A DNA stretch of 64,000 nucleotides from Gymnopilus junonius (GCA_015501075.1 JADNYJ010000088.1:1-64000); one strand, 5' to 3'; positions 33,859 through 45,429 are shown, counted from the stretch's first letter. Notes: generated by a model not told the origin, from the sequence alone. Numbers and translations are program-made.

Positions 33859-34481
33859 TCCAAACATGATTTTATGCAGCCCTGTGAACCAGGGAAAGGA
33901 TGCTATGGGATGGGTGGAAGAGAGTCTGAAGGATGAGGTGAAAGCTTCGGCTTATATGACCTCTGATGGCTGTAAAATTAGTTATAATGAACCAGGGTAG
34001 ATTTCTGCTGTCAAAGGGCTGCATCGTGATGAATATTATCGTGCGGATCTGCTTATTCTTTTAGGTACTGATTTCCTTATCTCGTCATCCATGTACATGC
34101 ACTCGGAGTTCTCGAGAAAAAATCGTTGATATTAGATTAAGTATAGGTGTAGAATATATGCTCTCTCCATAGAGTTTATGAGTGCGAAAGGTCTATCAGA
34201 TCAAAATATTATTCATACAGATAAGCCTTTGGACTAACTGCAATGGGCGTCCACTTTCGAGTGACTGAGCACGCTGCCTGACGCGATGATAGACAGCAAG
34301 GCGTGTTCTATTTTAAGACCGAGCCCAGCTTTTAGTTTTGACACGATTCACGTGCTCGCGCTCCTTATTTGTCCGATCCAAATACAAAAAATCGGGAACA
34401 TTCCACGCGTCGGTTTTTATTTGCAAACCATTCTCATCCCCGTTCTCCTCCATCCTCCATCCTTCTTCCTCGCTGTTCTCC
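33859..34481. other. Promoter-side spacer of HSP10
   Basis: No gene seen. The last 100 nt, including a heat-shock-type GAAnnTTC at 34396-34403, are the likely HSP10 promoter and 5' UTR. Confidence 0.45.
34396..34403. promoter_or_regulatory. Candidate heat-shock element core
   Basis: GAACATTC is a GAAnnTTC inverted pair, the core of heat-shock-factor binding sites, 79 nt upstream of the HSP10 ATG. Only two units are clear, so this is a weak candidate supported mainly by the identity of the downstream gene. Confidence 0.3.
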
Positions 34482-34998
34482 ATGGTGAGCAACCTCTTCT
34501 CCTCGTTGGTCCTCACGTTGAGCTCGCGGTTTCTGACTCTCTCCCTAGGCTGCTCAAGCGACTTTCAAATCCATCAAGGCCCTTGTGCCTCTACTGGACC
34601 GAGTCTTGGTTCAACGTTTCAAACCCGAGACGGTATGTAAGCTGTGCACATCCCCCATTCAATGCCTATATCCATACTCTTCCTTGCTGCCCACAGAAAA
34701 CCGCCGCTGGCATCTTCCTGCCCCAATCCGCTACCAGCAACCCCCTACCTGAAGCCACCGTCATCGCTGTCGGCCCCGGTGCACCAAACAAGGACGGTGT
34801 CATCGTTCCTACCCAGGTGAAGGCTGGTGACCGCGTCCTCCTACCAGGATGGGGTGGTAACTCTATCAAAGTCGGAGACGAGGTACGGTATTCTGTTTCG
34901 GCTTCACGCTCGCGACGCTGACGTTGCCACGTGTCTTTTTTTTTTAGGAATATTTCTTGTTCAAGGACGCGGAGATTCTCGCCAAGATTAAGGAGTAG
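34482..34998 (+). CDS. HSP10: 10 kDa mitochondrial chaperonin (GroES/HSP10)
   Basis: Co-chaperonin that caps HSP60 rings in the mitochondrial matrix. Exons 34482-34484, 34549-34632, 34697-34882 and 34948-34998 encode 107 aa, the usual length. The GroES signature runs from 'LVPLLDRVLVQRFKPETKTA' through 'GIFLP', 'VIAVGPGAPNKDG' and 'KAGDRVLLPGWGGNSIKVGD' to 'EYFLFKDAEILAKIKE'. The first coding exon appears to be only the ATG: the codon is followed immediately by gtgagc, and the next exon opens with GCT GCT CAA. All other junctions are phase 0 and GT-AG. No damage. Likely constitutive plus heat-inducible expression. Confidence 0.95.
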
Positions 34999-35808
34999 AT
35001 GGGTTATGTGTTGGAGAGCTGGGTCGTGATTACCCCTTGACCGACCGACTGCCAGCTGATTAAAATTACGCTTACGCCCGTCCTTTACTCTGGCATGCAT
35101 CCCAGTTGCATTAATCTTATGTTTTCGCTCACACCTGCATAGTATTTTGTTTATCATATATATCTCGTTCAATGCAAGCATCCCTACTCATTTAAATTAT
35201 GGTTTGCCTAGCTGTGTGAGGTGTCTGACTGCTGCGATCAACGTCAGTGGTTATCTAAACCACCTCTAAATTGTTGCTACACCAGGCCGAGGTGAATTCT
35301 GCTTTCATTTCAAGTGCTCAATGTAAGCTAACACGTCCTGTAGATTCCTCTCTGTTCACTTGTCCGAATAATTTTGACCCAACTTATACGCTTGTCGGCG
35401 TGCCCAGTTTATGCATTCTCTGAATACTGGGAAGGTTACGCGCCATTTCCATTTCCTAGATGTTTTTCTAGGTCTTTTCAAGGGCGCTTCCAGAATCCAG
35501 CCTCCACAATTTGCTGTGGCGGTGCAATGAGGAGGGCGTGCCAGTCACGTGGAGTTGCGTGCCAGATCTTCTGCCTTGTTTTCCAAGTAACCAGCTCCAG
35601 CTATGATACATTGTTTTCCTTCTACAAGGGGGTGGATACCTTGTACCTCCGGCTGGGAAGACCCATAAATATTGACGGCCACCACCAAGTGGTTTTACGC
35701 ACCTCACCCTTTTCTTGCTATTACGTGAGTTATCCCTATCTCAATAAATGAATGAACAACTGACTCCTGCGTAGTGGTAAATACTTTAGCTTTAGCCTTT
35801 CGCCAACT
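34999..35808. other. Intergenic, no gene seen
   Basis: The downstream region of HSP10, then spacer. An open frame at 35374-35751 has mixed composition and no domain or homologue I recognise. Confidence 0.45.
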
Positions 35809-37010
35809 ATGGACGAAAGCATGTCTCTAGACTGGTCTGGTACGTTGTCATTATTCCTCGTCATCTTCTTACCTCTAAGTTTTTTTTTTCAGGAAAACAC
35901 CTCCCTTCCATGAACGGATCTCTGGAAATTATACACCAAATACCGACAGAGGTCCTCTCCATGATATTCCTTTTCACCACTATTCCTTCAGACAACGCTT
36001 CCGACGATCTCGATGAGGTCTTGATGTCCGCGACACCAGTTTTCTCTCGGAAGATGAAAACCTCGCCGTTCGCACTTTCTCAAGTCTGTCGCCGATGGAG
36101 GGATATCGTAATCGATACGAAAGCCATGTGGAGGTCCGTCGCCGTCGTGAACCCCAATGAACGCCATTTGTACCGCTTGCAGCTGTGGATGACGCGCGTG
36201 CGCGACCATCCGCTGGAGGTGGCGCTCTTTCTGGATGAAGACACTGTTGTTATGCCCCAAAGTTGCCGAGATATGGTCGATCGAGTACTGCAGATTTTAG
36301 GCCAAAACTTACACCGATGGTCTACTATTGAGTTCCAATCTCTTGGTTATGTGCCATCCCGCCTCTGCGACCAGTTCAAGGAGCTGAGTTCCATTGATTC
36401 TCCTATTCTACGGAAGGCCATCATTACATTTGGTCTCCTCCTGGGAACCCCTGTAGAGGAGCTGTGGGGCAGCTTCCAACATATCCAAAGTCTGGAAACA
36501 TTACACTATAATGGTGATTATATATACCAAGCCGCACGTCTTCTCAACCCTAGGATCCGCACCTTCAAGTTCGCACCATTCTCAGACAAGAAATGGATGG
36601 TTAACCTCAGTTCAAACCGCGTCGTTTCGATTCTGTCGCCTTTCCCCAACGTCGAGGAACTTTACATTGGCACTAATATTGTCTCTTACGAAGGCCCGCA
36701 AGATGACGAAAACTTTCCGCCAGTCGTTTTACCACATTTGAGGGCCTTGACGATCAAAATGGGGGATTTTTTGCACCTTTTCTGCAGGCGCTTTATCACA
36801 CCATCTTTAACGTCCCTCAATATAATGTCTGGAAATAGCCACGATGCCGATAATATTGCATACTTATTATGGCGTTCTGCTTGTAAATTGGAGAAACTTG
36901 TCCTGTGCGTCGAAAAGGATTCTGATCGCACGGGATGGCTGGAATCGGAGACATTCAAGTCAGTTCCATACTTTTGGATAAATGGCAATCAGAGACTCAG
37001 AGACGCTTGA
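35809..37010 (+). CDS. F-box protein (MSLDWSG subfamily), shortened C-terminus
   Basis: Exon 1 (35809-35839) encodes 'MDESMSLDWSG' and is spliced at phase 1 to 35893-37010; total 382 aa. The F-box is 'IIHQIPTEVLSMIFLFTTI' with 'FALSQVCRRWRDIVIDTKAM' (residues about 19-88), then leucine-rich sequence. It is a clear paralogue of the minus-strand gene at 42936-44273 and a more distant one of the gene at 2688-4093. Compared with the 44.3-kb paralogue it stops about 45 residues early, after 'TFKSVPYFWING', in a short unrelated tail. This suggests C-terminal truncation by a frameshift near 36960. Predicted SCF adaptor. Confidence 0.8.
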
Positions 37011-37226
37011 TGGACGACCCTCCCGTCTGATCGTGCACGTGCGACGTACTTAGAGCATTCCCATCCACCACTTCAATTATATTTACGTCTTTATCTAGGA
37101 TTACATGAAAGTGGTAGATAGTATCGTCGTTACCTTATAAGTTTGGCTAGAGCATCTTTGAAATTTTGAAACTTGGACCTTACCGGATGTTTAGACTCCA
37201 TTGCCTCTTCAACACCCCAAGTACTT

Positions 37227-38444
37227 TCATGCAATGCATGAAATTGATATACCATTCTCAATGCGAATAATATATTTCTGTGGGGTTGCTGACCAGCCAA
37301 TAATACGTTGACCCAAGGCTGGATCACTCCAAATTGCGAACAAAGGGGAAGGGTTTGCCGCAGGGTCTCGTAACTTCTCTACTGTCCTGATCAGATAGTC
37401 AAGGCTCATGTGCCACTTGCCGACGTATTTGACATTAGAGATGGAGAGGAGGAATTTGTGACGGAAAAACAATGTAAGATCTTCCAGTGAAGACTCTTCT
37501 ACGTCTTCGATGACTAGCGTATCCAGAGGACATGCGGACCTCAGCAAAAGTTCTCCCAGGTATTCATAACTGTGATCCAGGACCGCGATTTGCAAATACT
37601 GTAAGGACGGCAAAGTAAAAAAGCGCAGGATGTTTAAAGGATCGGTACTCTTCTGAAGAGTCAGAGAGGTGAGACGGCTGAGCGTCGTATGAGGGTGATT
37701 AAATGTCGAAAGTGCCTGATACGCAAGAAGCCTGCCATGCTGACGCAAGGCAACTGTATGTGCTGATTGGCATCGTGAAAGTCGTGCCAGAAATTGTTCT
37801 GGAGTACTCTTTGCCTTATATACAACATCAGATAACTGGCCCCAAGGCAAATTATCGATATCAACATCTCCGAGTCCATACGCATTTGTCCAATGCAAGC
37901 GGCGCAACGTTTTGATGTGATTAATGCTGGCAGCAAGGTCATTCATCGCAGACGTAGATATGGGGGGAAGCAAGACAACCTGCAAGCTATCCAATGGAGG
38001 AGCCTTAGCATTACTGAGTGAGGAGGTCAACTCCTGTGCCAATTTATCTGATCCTTGAGCGAAAAGCGTATGCCATCTATCCATATGTTTCGCATATACC
38101 TTAAGCAGCTCTGTCCAAGATGGTGGTTCAGGGTCGGGATCGTTAAGCACCATGGGGTCAAAAACTACCAGCTTCAGATGGGTCCTTGGCGAAATTTGAA
38201 TCCAGTATTCCACCTCCTCAAGCGATTTCTTTGGGGGCAATCCTGAGAAATACTGCGATCCCCAGATGGAAGAAAGAGAAAGGGTGATTTCTCTCCACTT
38301 CTTGCAGACATGTATGAGGTTAACCGGAGCCTCCTTTTTGACATAGCGGAATGAATGTGTCCCTAATATGTCCGGAAAGAAAACGACAGATTCCCTAAAT
38401 ATTTCAGAGAGAAGTTCGACCGGGAGTTTGTTGATATGGGCCAT
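37227..38444 (-). CDS. F-box protein (LPVELLSEIF subfamily)
   Basis: Single exon, 405 aa from ATG at 38442-38444; an upstream in-frame TTG is not taken as start. F-box: 'INKLPVELLSEIFRESVVFF' and 'PVNLIHVCKKWREITLSLSS' (residues 4-62). Leucine-rich body follows, for example 'FFTLPSLQYLQIAVLDHSYE'. Close in length and arrangement to the gene at 7047-8261, so the two are probable paralogues. It converges with the F-box gene ending at 37010, leaving about 215 nt between stops. SCF substrate adaptor by family; target unknown. Confidence 0.85.
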   Translation of the reverse strand: MAHINKLPVELLSEIFRESVVFFPDILGTHSFRYVKKEAPVNLIHVCKKWREITLSLSSIWGSQYFSGLPPKKSLEEVEYWIQISPRTHLKLVVFDPMVLNDPDPEPPSWTELLKVYAKHMDRWHTLFAQGSDKLAQELTSSLSNAKAPPLDSLQVVLLPPISTSAMNDLAASINHIKTLRRLHWTNAYGLGDVDIDNLPWGQLSDVVYKAKSTPEQFLARLSRCQSAHTVALRQHGRLLAYQALSTFNHPHTTLSRLTSLTLQKSTDPLNILRFFTLPSLQYLQIAVLDHSYEYLGELLLRSACPLDTLVIEDVEESSLEDLTLFFRHKFLLSISNVKYVGKWHMSLDYLIRTVEKLRDPAANPSPLFAIWSDPALGQRIIGWSATPQKYIIRIENGISISCIA

Positions 38445-39263
38445 GTGTAGAGGGCTTGTAGTCAAAAAAGACGGTGGGAGTTGGTGCCAAAGCTTTGGTG
38501 CTGGATTAAAGTGTTAAAGTGTACTGTTGCTTCTATGTGGAGGCCCGAGGGAGGGAATCGATTTTAGATGCCTTAAGCTCTCGTAAAACTGGGGAATATA
38601 AGCACTGTTCCTCAATTGTTTTCAGTTGGTAGGCACACTGGGCGCTCGCATAGCCACACGCCATAAACAATAGCTTGAATCGATTAATTATTGCACAAAA
38701 AGAGAAACGAAGGGCACACGATGTTCTTGCCTCATTGTAAATGTGTACTATTTTTAACTTTTGTATCTTGTCACCAGTTGTAATAAACTCTCATTTATCG
38801 CAATTTGAAGGAAAAGTTGGAGTAACCCAGATATAGGTATGTGTAAACTAAAGGCAATGTACATTGGATGTACTACATGGTTTGTATAACAGGTTAAGAA
38901 TTTTGCGTCAATTATTTTTGGTTGGACACAATAAGCATATTCATGACGTTACTGAACAAGAAGCGTTGCCAACGCGAATATAATGACCTGTGCATGCGTC
39001 TTGTTGTAGATCTTCTGCGGCGGATGCAACAGATAAAAGCAAAACACAAGAACAAAAAAGAGAACAAATACCATGAAGTATAGCCCTGTCCTCAACGTCA
39101 TTTAAATTTGAGGGAAAGAGTAGCGGTTGATTGGAATCGTACAGAATGAAAGAGGTAAAGCTACAAAAAATCTGAACTACGAAGAGGCGTCATGAAGTCA
39201 GTAAAGTAATACTCTAGGAAATTAAACTCTATATTACTTTTGAATTTTGATATCTATTCATTG
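38445..39263. other. Intergenic, no gene seen
   Basis: AT-rich sequence between the start of an F-box gene and the 3' end of the DHA2 transporter. No open frame with features. Confidence 0.5.
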
Positions 39264-41771
39264 TCATGAGGTCTGAGACGGAAAATGTTCAGAGGACCCT
39301 GTTGTCCAAGGAGGCAATTGCCTTCCAATTGTTGGCGTACGTGTCACCGCAGGCGTAGTCATAATTTCATCCACTGCTTTTTCAGGCAACTCCGAATTCG
39401 ACACGCCCTTTTCGTGTGCAGATATTGAGTCAGAAGGACCCTGCGCTTTTGGCGGCGTTTTCGTGCCTACAACTCCGACGCCTCTGAAGAATATTAGACC
39501 TAGGAGGGTCGCTGTGTGAGGGGAAAGAGAAGGAGAATCAGAACTGGATCATAATGTTATAGAGCAATAAGACCTACCAATGATGCCAAACGTGAAAGCC
39601 GTCCATTGCGCAGCGTGATACGCCCGGATGTTATCCTCATTTGAAGGGATTCTCTCAGACACCCTATTAAAAACGACTGTGGTAACTGTAACGCCAACGG
39701 CCGTTCCAAGCTGGATACATCACCGCCCGTAAGAATCAGCGACCAAGTTTCAAGTAAAATCAGAGAGGAAGGAAACTTACCTGAGTCATGGTATTGAATA
39801 GCGCCCCAGCGACGCTCTGTTCGTGAGGCAGAGCGAACTTGGCAATAAACAGCGTCCCGGATGAGAACACGAAATCAGCACCAAAGACGGAGATATAGGA
39901 TGCATTGAATGCGAATGCCCAATATGTCGTCTTTGGTATGATAACAGCGAAGAGAAGACAAGCGGTGGCTGTGGCAAAAGCTCCGACTCCTGCAAACAAC
40001 ATTGGTTAAAGTTAAGGAACTGCAAAGGTATGAGAACTAAGCGACGAACCGACAAGGAATATTATAGGAACATGAGCGGCCATGAAGCCCACGAAAAGGT
40101 TACACAGCATGCCGGAGATGAACATGGGCATAAGGCGGACAACAGTCTGCATAGCGCTGTATCCCATATAATTCTGATAATATAGCTGAAAAGCGGGAAA
40201 ACGTTAAAGTAACCACTATGTCATACCAAAAACTCATACCTGAACCCAATAAGTCCACGCCAAGAACGCACACCAATTCGTGAATGCGATCCCCATCATC
40301 GCCGCAAACCTCCCATTCGCCCGCGTCCATATGGTGAGTTTCATCAACGGAGGAGGAAACAGCCTTGAGCGAATCGCTTCAGGGTCATTTTGAATCGTCT
40401 CCAGCAGATGTTGCCAGTACAGGAAGACGCCGATGAGGCAAACACCAAGGATCAGGAGGACGATGATATCTGTAAATGAAAGTAAAATCAATAAGCCACG
40501 TCGACCAGTGACGGAGGATGAAAGATGGAATGGCGCGCACATGGAGTAGCCCACTTATCTGGAGCAATTTCACCCTGACTGAGGACGAACACGACTAGCA
40601 CAAGACCGGCGGTGACGAGGAAAGCGCCAGCCCAGTCAATGCGCCTGTCCTTTTCTTCTGAAGGAAGGTCTCTGTCGATGGATACAAGCCCTCCAAGGCA
40701 GCAGAGGAATGTGAGTCCACTGAAGAGATAGAAGGAGGAACGCCAAGTTTTTCTAAAAAAAGTAAAGTGATCCTAACGTTAAGGCTCGATTAACCCAAGG
40801 AAGAATATGCAACTCACTCCGTAAATTCAGTCAAGACACCACCCAGAGCTGTCCCGATTACAGCTCCAATAGGCGCACCTGCAGCGAAAGTAGCAAAGGC
40901 TAGAGAACGCGCCCGTGATGGGGGGAATGCAGTGGCTAAGATACCGAGCTGCGAAAACAGGACGATACAGAGAACCAGCCTCTTATCATAATTTACTAAA
41001 AGAGCGATAGAAACACCTTACAGATGCCGGTATAGTAGCTGCTGCGCCGATGCCTTGGAGGCCACGCAGGATATCAAGCGTTAATACCTCTGACACGAGC
41101 AGATTAAGATGACATAAAAGAGAGCAGGAAGAGTGAACCTTACTGTTCGGGAATGCACAAGCAAGCGTGAAGATCGCTAGGATCAATGTGCCGATCGTGA
41201 ATAATTTCTTCCTCCCATAAACATCGGCTAATCTGCCGAAGACGAGGAACAAGCATCCCTACATAGGTGGAGAATCGTCAGCACGTTCAAAGATCAAAGT
41301 CACTGAAAAAAACGAGCTAAATAAAAATAAGACGCTGAGGGCTTACCGAACTCAAAGGATAAGCAGAGACTATCCACTGGATCTGAGCAGGTTGAAGATG
41401 GAGTTCTCTCTGTATCGTAGGGAGGGCGATTGATATTGAGGTTGAATTTGCAGTCTGAAAGATGAATGATGGAAAGAAAAGACGAAAGTCAAGGGCAATG
41501 AATAAGCGGTGAATCATCGGAGAAACAATTTGCGTACGTTTATAATCATCAAGGACGTTACTGTCATCACGATGATGCATGAGTTGAGCACTCCCCTCTC
41601 GCTCGTCGATGCCTTGGAGGTCGACATGTTGGATAGGGCAGACTGTGAATCAGACGATGCAATTATTGTAGAGTTTCTGTCACCCTTCTCGATCGAATAT
41701 CGTGGGCTTCTCTCCTCTGCTGGCGTCTCAATCCCACCACACACTATCTCCGCGTCGTGTACTTGACTCAT
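39264..41771 (-). CDS. MFS drug:H+ antiporter, DHA2 (14-helix) type
   Basis: Eleven exons on the minus strand: 41771-41538, 41454-41347, 41258-41144, 41089-41022, 40948-40818, 40752-40541, 40469-40240, 40185-40050, 39989-39781, 39710-39578 and 39511-39264. They give 607 aa with agreeing phases. The N-tail of about 60 residues is polar and cytosolic. Helix 1 region: 'STSISIALPTIQRELHLQPA'. MFS motif A between helices 2 and 3: 'GRLADVYGRKK'. Next: 'LDILRGLQGIGAAATIPAS', then the motif-C-like 'FAAGAPIGAVIGTALGG'. Two halves with an extra helix pair match the 14-span family that exports drugs or fungal metabolites at the plasma membrane. Substrate unknown. The start at 41771 is preferred over an in-frame ATG at 41903. 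Confidence 0.88.
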
Positions 41772-42935
41772 ACCCGCGAAATCGTCTGCAAGAAGATGTT
41801 GGCGTGAAATAGTCGTTGGGGGCGTAGTATGCGGCGGCGGACAACGAGGACGATAAGATCCAAAGAAGACTGGAGTTTGGACGAAGCCTGAGGTCGATTT
41901 CAAATTCGCTGCTTAAACGATGCCTTCAACACGTAATCGGAATCGCCCAATGCTAAGACCTCGGTAAGACGACAGAATCTATCCTGCCTTCATGAAATGA
42001 ATATAAAGCAGGTTGTGAGGTGCACGTACTAGATTATTAAACAGGAGTCTAGTCGACCTCTATTGTGCTTCTAAGCTTAACAATCGAGAGTCAGCCACCA
42101 AGTATTGGACTAAGAAGGGATTATGTAGACGAGAACCCATCCGCCATTGCGCACAGAGAGAAAAAAAGGCAAAAACGTGCTCACGATATGCGACTTCTCG
42201 GAGGTTTGGAGGCTTTAAATTTTATCGCTCGACAAGTTGGATGGAAGCCAAAACTCCAGATATTTATATCTAGCCATGCATTTGTGGCCTGATATCATGC
42301 ATAGCGTGGTGCATTCACGAAGAACTACCCCTTAAAATTGAAAAAAAAAAACCCCTTCCAGTGGAAGCGGCGGTGATCGATAACTGATCAATTTGAATGA
42401 TTCCAAGGGAGTTCCGATCACGTGTGACCTCCGATGTTCGGACCAAGCTGAATTTGGAACCATGACCTGTTCAGAGGTCGAGTCGACGCCGTTATGCGCA
42501 CTGACGGCCTGGGGCAGACAATCACTGTAGTTCCTATGAATCTCAAGGAAGGTAAGCCCTATGAACTGTTCAGGCTTCTTTTTTTCCACCTGAATCGTTT
42601 GCTCATGCCAAATTTTCTGAATTCCAGGAATGCCTTACCATAACAACTGACAGCAACCACAACGCATCGTTATATTCTTGTTGTATAGACTTTGACACCT
42701 TTATTGTGAACTCTGTCTATGTATGCTCTGACGGCCCCCACGAATTCGACTATGCTGTTTAACGGTTGATTGACGAAAACAATTAGAGCGCAGAAGCCGC
42801 TTGGCCTCCCTTTTCCCTTCGTCCATGATCGATATCGATGGTTGTCAATGCATCGCCTTGCATGTATCCCATTTTTCTTTTCCTTGTATCATGGCGAATA
42901 AATAATATATATTGCTAAACTCTCAGAGATTTTTG
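41772..42935. other. Intergenic, no gene seen
   Basis: Promoter side of the DHA2 transporter, then spacer to the 3' end of the next F-box gene. Open frames at 42065-42292 and 42332-42589 are short and featureless. Confidence 0.45.
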
Positions 42936-44273
42936 TCAGACCATTACAGTCACCCGGGCTGTATCTACAAGATCAAAATTATGACGATAAGGGGCTTCAT
43001 ATACAGAAACCCTCTTCTGTAAATCTGGCAAAGACTGTAACAACTGCTCGAGAACGAAGAGTTGGCCATGTAGTACATGCAAGGAAATGAAGGAAATTGA
43101 TTTGAGCATATCAGACCGGATCCATTCCGTTAAGAAGTCTACCACAAGCGGGGAGCGCAAAACCAATTCCATCAAATTCACGCCGGAGCATTGCAGTAAA
43201 TGGGCGATTTCTTTTGCATCCAGCAGGTCATTGGTCGTGATGTCCAGCGTGGAAAGATATGGCGTGAAAAACCGTCTGCAGAATAAAGAGACCGAGTTCC
43301 ATGCAACGATCTTTAAACTTTTCAGATGCTGAAGAATTACAGGCGGGCAACCTTCTTCGGCCTCCCAATCTTCGCTTCGTCTAATCAGACCGGTATCAAT
43401 GGACAGCTCCTCAACATTGGGGAACGGCTTAAGAATCCGGACCATTGGATTTGACTCCTGGAAAATCATCCTCCTGCTGATTTCCCTGTACTGCCCAAAT
43501 TGAAACGATTTGATTCTGGGGTTAACTTGACGCGAGGCATGATAGATGTGGTCAGAGTGGAAGTATAACGTTTCCAGACTTTGAACACAGTTTAGGTTAG
43601 TCCATAATTCTTCCACTTCCTCGCTATGCCCATTAATGTGAATGACTGCCTTTCTCAGAGCCGGAGACTCAATGTGCGCCAATAACCTCAGTTTCCTGCG
43701 GATAACAAGCGGTACATATCCAGGAGAGTCGAAATAGAAAGTTGACCACTTTCCTAGATTTTCCCAGAGAGGTTCCAGCGCCATTTGGAACAAGTGCCAT
43801 TGGTAAGGCTCAGGGGGCCTACGGTACCGGAAAATAATGGTCACTTCCAGGGGGTGATCGCGGACACGCTTCATCCAGAGCTGAAGACGATAGAGTTGAT
43901 GTTCATTAGGATTTAGGAGGGCAATGGACCTCCACATGGCTTTGATGTCGATTACGATATCTCTCCACCGGCGGCAGACTTGAGAAAGTGCGAACGGGGT
44001 CGATTTCACCTTTCGAGAGAAAACTGGGGTTCTTGACATCAGGTCGATATCGAGATCATCAGAATCATTGCTTGAAGGAATGGTGGAAAAAAGTAATATT
44101 GTGGATAGAACCTCTGTTGGTATTCGATATATAATTCCTAAAGATCCTGAACAGTCGTTCATGGAAGGAAATTGTTCTCCTAAGAAAACAAAAGGGTAAG
44201 GGCGCGAAGGAGATGACAGGAGGTAGTGGCGTGGCATCATACCAGACCAGTCAAGAGACATTCCGCACTTCAT
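42936..44273 (-). CDS. F-box protein (MSLDWSG subfamily)
   Basis: Exon 1 (44273-44243) encodes 'MKCGMSLDWSG' and exon 2 runs 44179-42936, total 424 aa. The 63-nt intron between them (GTATGATG to TTCTTAG) is a multiple of three without a stop, so an unspliced reading also stays open. The paralogue at 35809-37010 has an equivalent intron at the same codon, which supports splicing. F-box: 'IIYRIPTEVLSTILLFSTI' and 'FALSQVCRRWRDIVIDIKAM'. Leucine-rich body to the end 'LVDTARVTVMV'. An alternative ATG at 44294 would add seven residues. SCF adaptor by family. Confidence 0.82.
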   Translation of the reverse strand: MKCGMSLDWSGMMPRHYLLSSPSRPYPFVFLGEQFPSMNDCSGSLGIIYRIPTEVLSTILLFSTIPSSNDSDDLDIDLMSRTPVFSRKVKSTPFALSQVCRRWRDIVIDIKAMWRSIALLNPNEHQLYRLQLWMKRVRDHPLEVTIIFRYRRPPEPYQWHLFQMALEPLWENLGKWSTFYFDSPGYVPLVIRRKLRLLAHIESPALRKAVIHINGHSEEVEELWTNLNCVQSLETLYFHSDHIYHASRQVNPRIKSFQFGQYREISRRMIFQESNPMVRILKPFPNVEELSIDTGLIRRSEDWEAEEGCPPVILQHLKSLKIVAWNSVSLFCRRFFTPYLSTLDITTNDLLDAKEIAHLLQCSGVNLMELVLRSPLVVDFLTEWIRSDMLKSISFISLHVLHGQLFVLEQLLQSLPDLQKRVSVYEAPYRHNFDLVDTARVTVMV

Positions 44274-44744
44274 ATCGGAAGGTAATGTATCCATGACTAT
44301 GGAAGAATTAGCATTGTTCACTCTTGCAGTAAAGATCGGAATAACTGACAGAATAACAAGGGAAAAAAAAAAGGGGGGGTGTGCACTGGCGGGCCAAGCC
44401 AGCGGTAGTCGTCGCTATTTAAGAAGTGCCCCGTCCAAAAATATATAAGGTCTCCAGCACCTCTTGCAGCATGATAAAAGAAAAACAAGGATCAGAACCG
44501 GAGCTGGTTACAGAATGGGACCAAAAAACAAGGGAAATCGAATAACAGATGTTCCATATTGGGAAAACAGACAACGACCCGCTTGGCCGCAGTGAACTTG
44601 ATGTTTTTTCGCATTCTCTTCCTCGCAGTATGTCAACAATCAACGACGGACAGTAAGACTCTCGATTAGCAGTAGACATGTTATTAAATAATGTGAGCGC
44701 GAATTAAAATAGCCGAATTTGGTCCTCCAACACAATATCCCCAA
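44274..44744. other. Intergenic, no gene seen
   Basis: Promoter of the F-box gene plus the 3' end region of the ASCH-like gene. No features; contains an aaaaaaaaaggggggg run near 44370. Confidence 0.45.
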
Positions 44745-45292
44745 TCATTTCTCCGCCACATAGGAGAACCGCTGAGGGAACGTCATCCCATACCTTTTCT
44801 GCATTTCCGCCAAGGCGAGAGGTTCATTCAGCTGATACAGCTCCTTGATCTCATAAGCGTATGCTGCAAGACCCTTTTTCAACCCAGCATTGAAATCTGC
44901 ATTACCCATCCCATCCTCCACCTCAATTTCACCGGGCGATTTGCCGTGGCTTATTGTGGCTATGTAACGCAGTGTCTGGTCCGGACTGGACACGTATAGC
45001 CTGTCCAGGAAAGATGGTTCAGTATTAGGCAGAGTTGAAGAGCAACTAGTGATACTCACCACATCCGCTCGACCGTCTTAGAAATCAAATATTTCCTAAA
45101 CTCATGGTTCTTCGTCCGTTGAATGATGTAGTTCATATAAACAGGTTTAATGGAGATGAGTATGTCCGTCTTGGATATGGCAGACGACGACGATTTGGAG
45201 GCTCGGCTACGTCCTGAGCCGAATGAAAGTTTTGACTGAGATGAGGGAGAGGCTTCGCGCATACGTGTTTTCGTGGATGTCTCTTGCTTCAT
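44745..45292 (-). CDS. Small ASCH-domain-like protein
   Basis: Exons 45292-45060 and 45000-44745 (phase-2 junction) give 162 aa. Residues 1-45 are polar and basic, probably disordered. The core 'ILISIKPVYMNYIIQRTKNH' then 'EFRKYLISKTVERMWLYVSS' matches the ASCH/EVE fold pattern: a strand, a GxKxxEFRK-type loop, then an interrupted barrel with 'TISHGKSPGEIEVED'. ASCH domains are RNA-binding or RNA-modifying-cofactor folds related to PUA. The later helical part ('AYAYEIKELYQLNEPLALAE', 'KRYGMTFPQRFSYV') is typical of ASCH proteins. The start is ATG 45292; an upstream GTG is not used. Biological role unknown. Confidence 0.65.
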
Positions 45293-45429
45293 GTTCGTGG
45301 TGGTGTGTGTGATGGGGGTTGGATGGAACGCGTGCAGATTTGGTCGGCCCACACACGTGATTGTGATACTACGCGCCTGTCACGGACGTATTGTGGTGTA
45401 TTGTGGTCAGGTTCCGGTGCATAGCAGGG

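Noticed and set aside
34313..34516. Minus-strand frame across the HSP10 5' region
   Set aside because: Antisense of the pyrimidine-rich leader; no features.
37130..37327. 65-codon minus-strand frame overlapping the F-box C-terminus
   Set aside because: Out-of-frame overlap with a well-supported gene.
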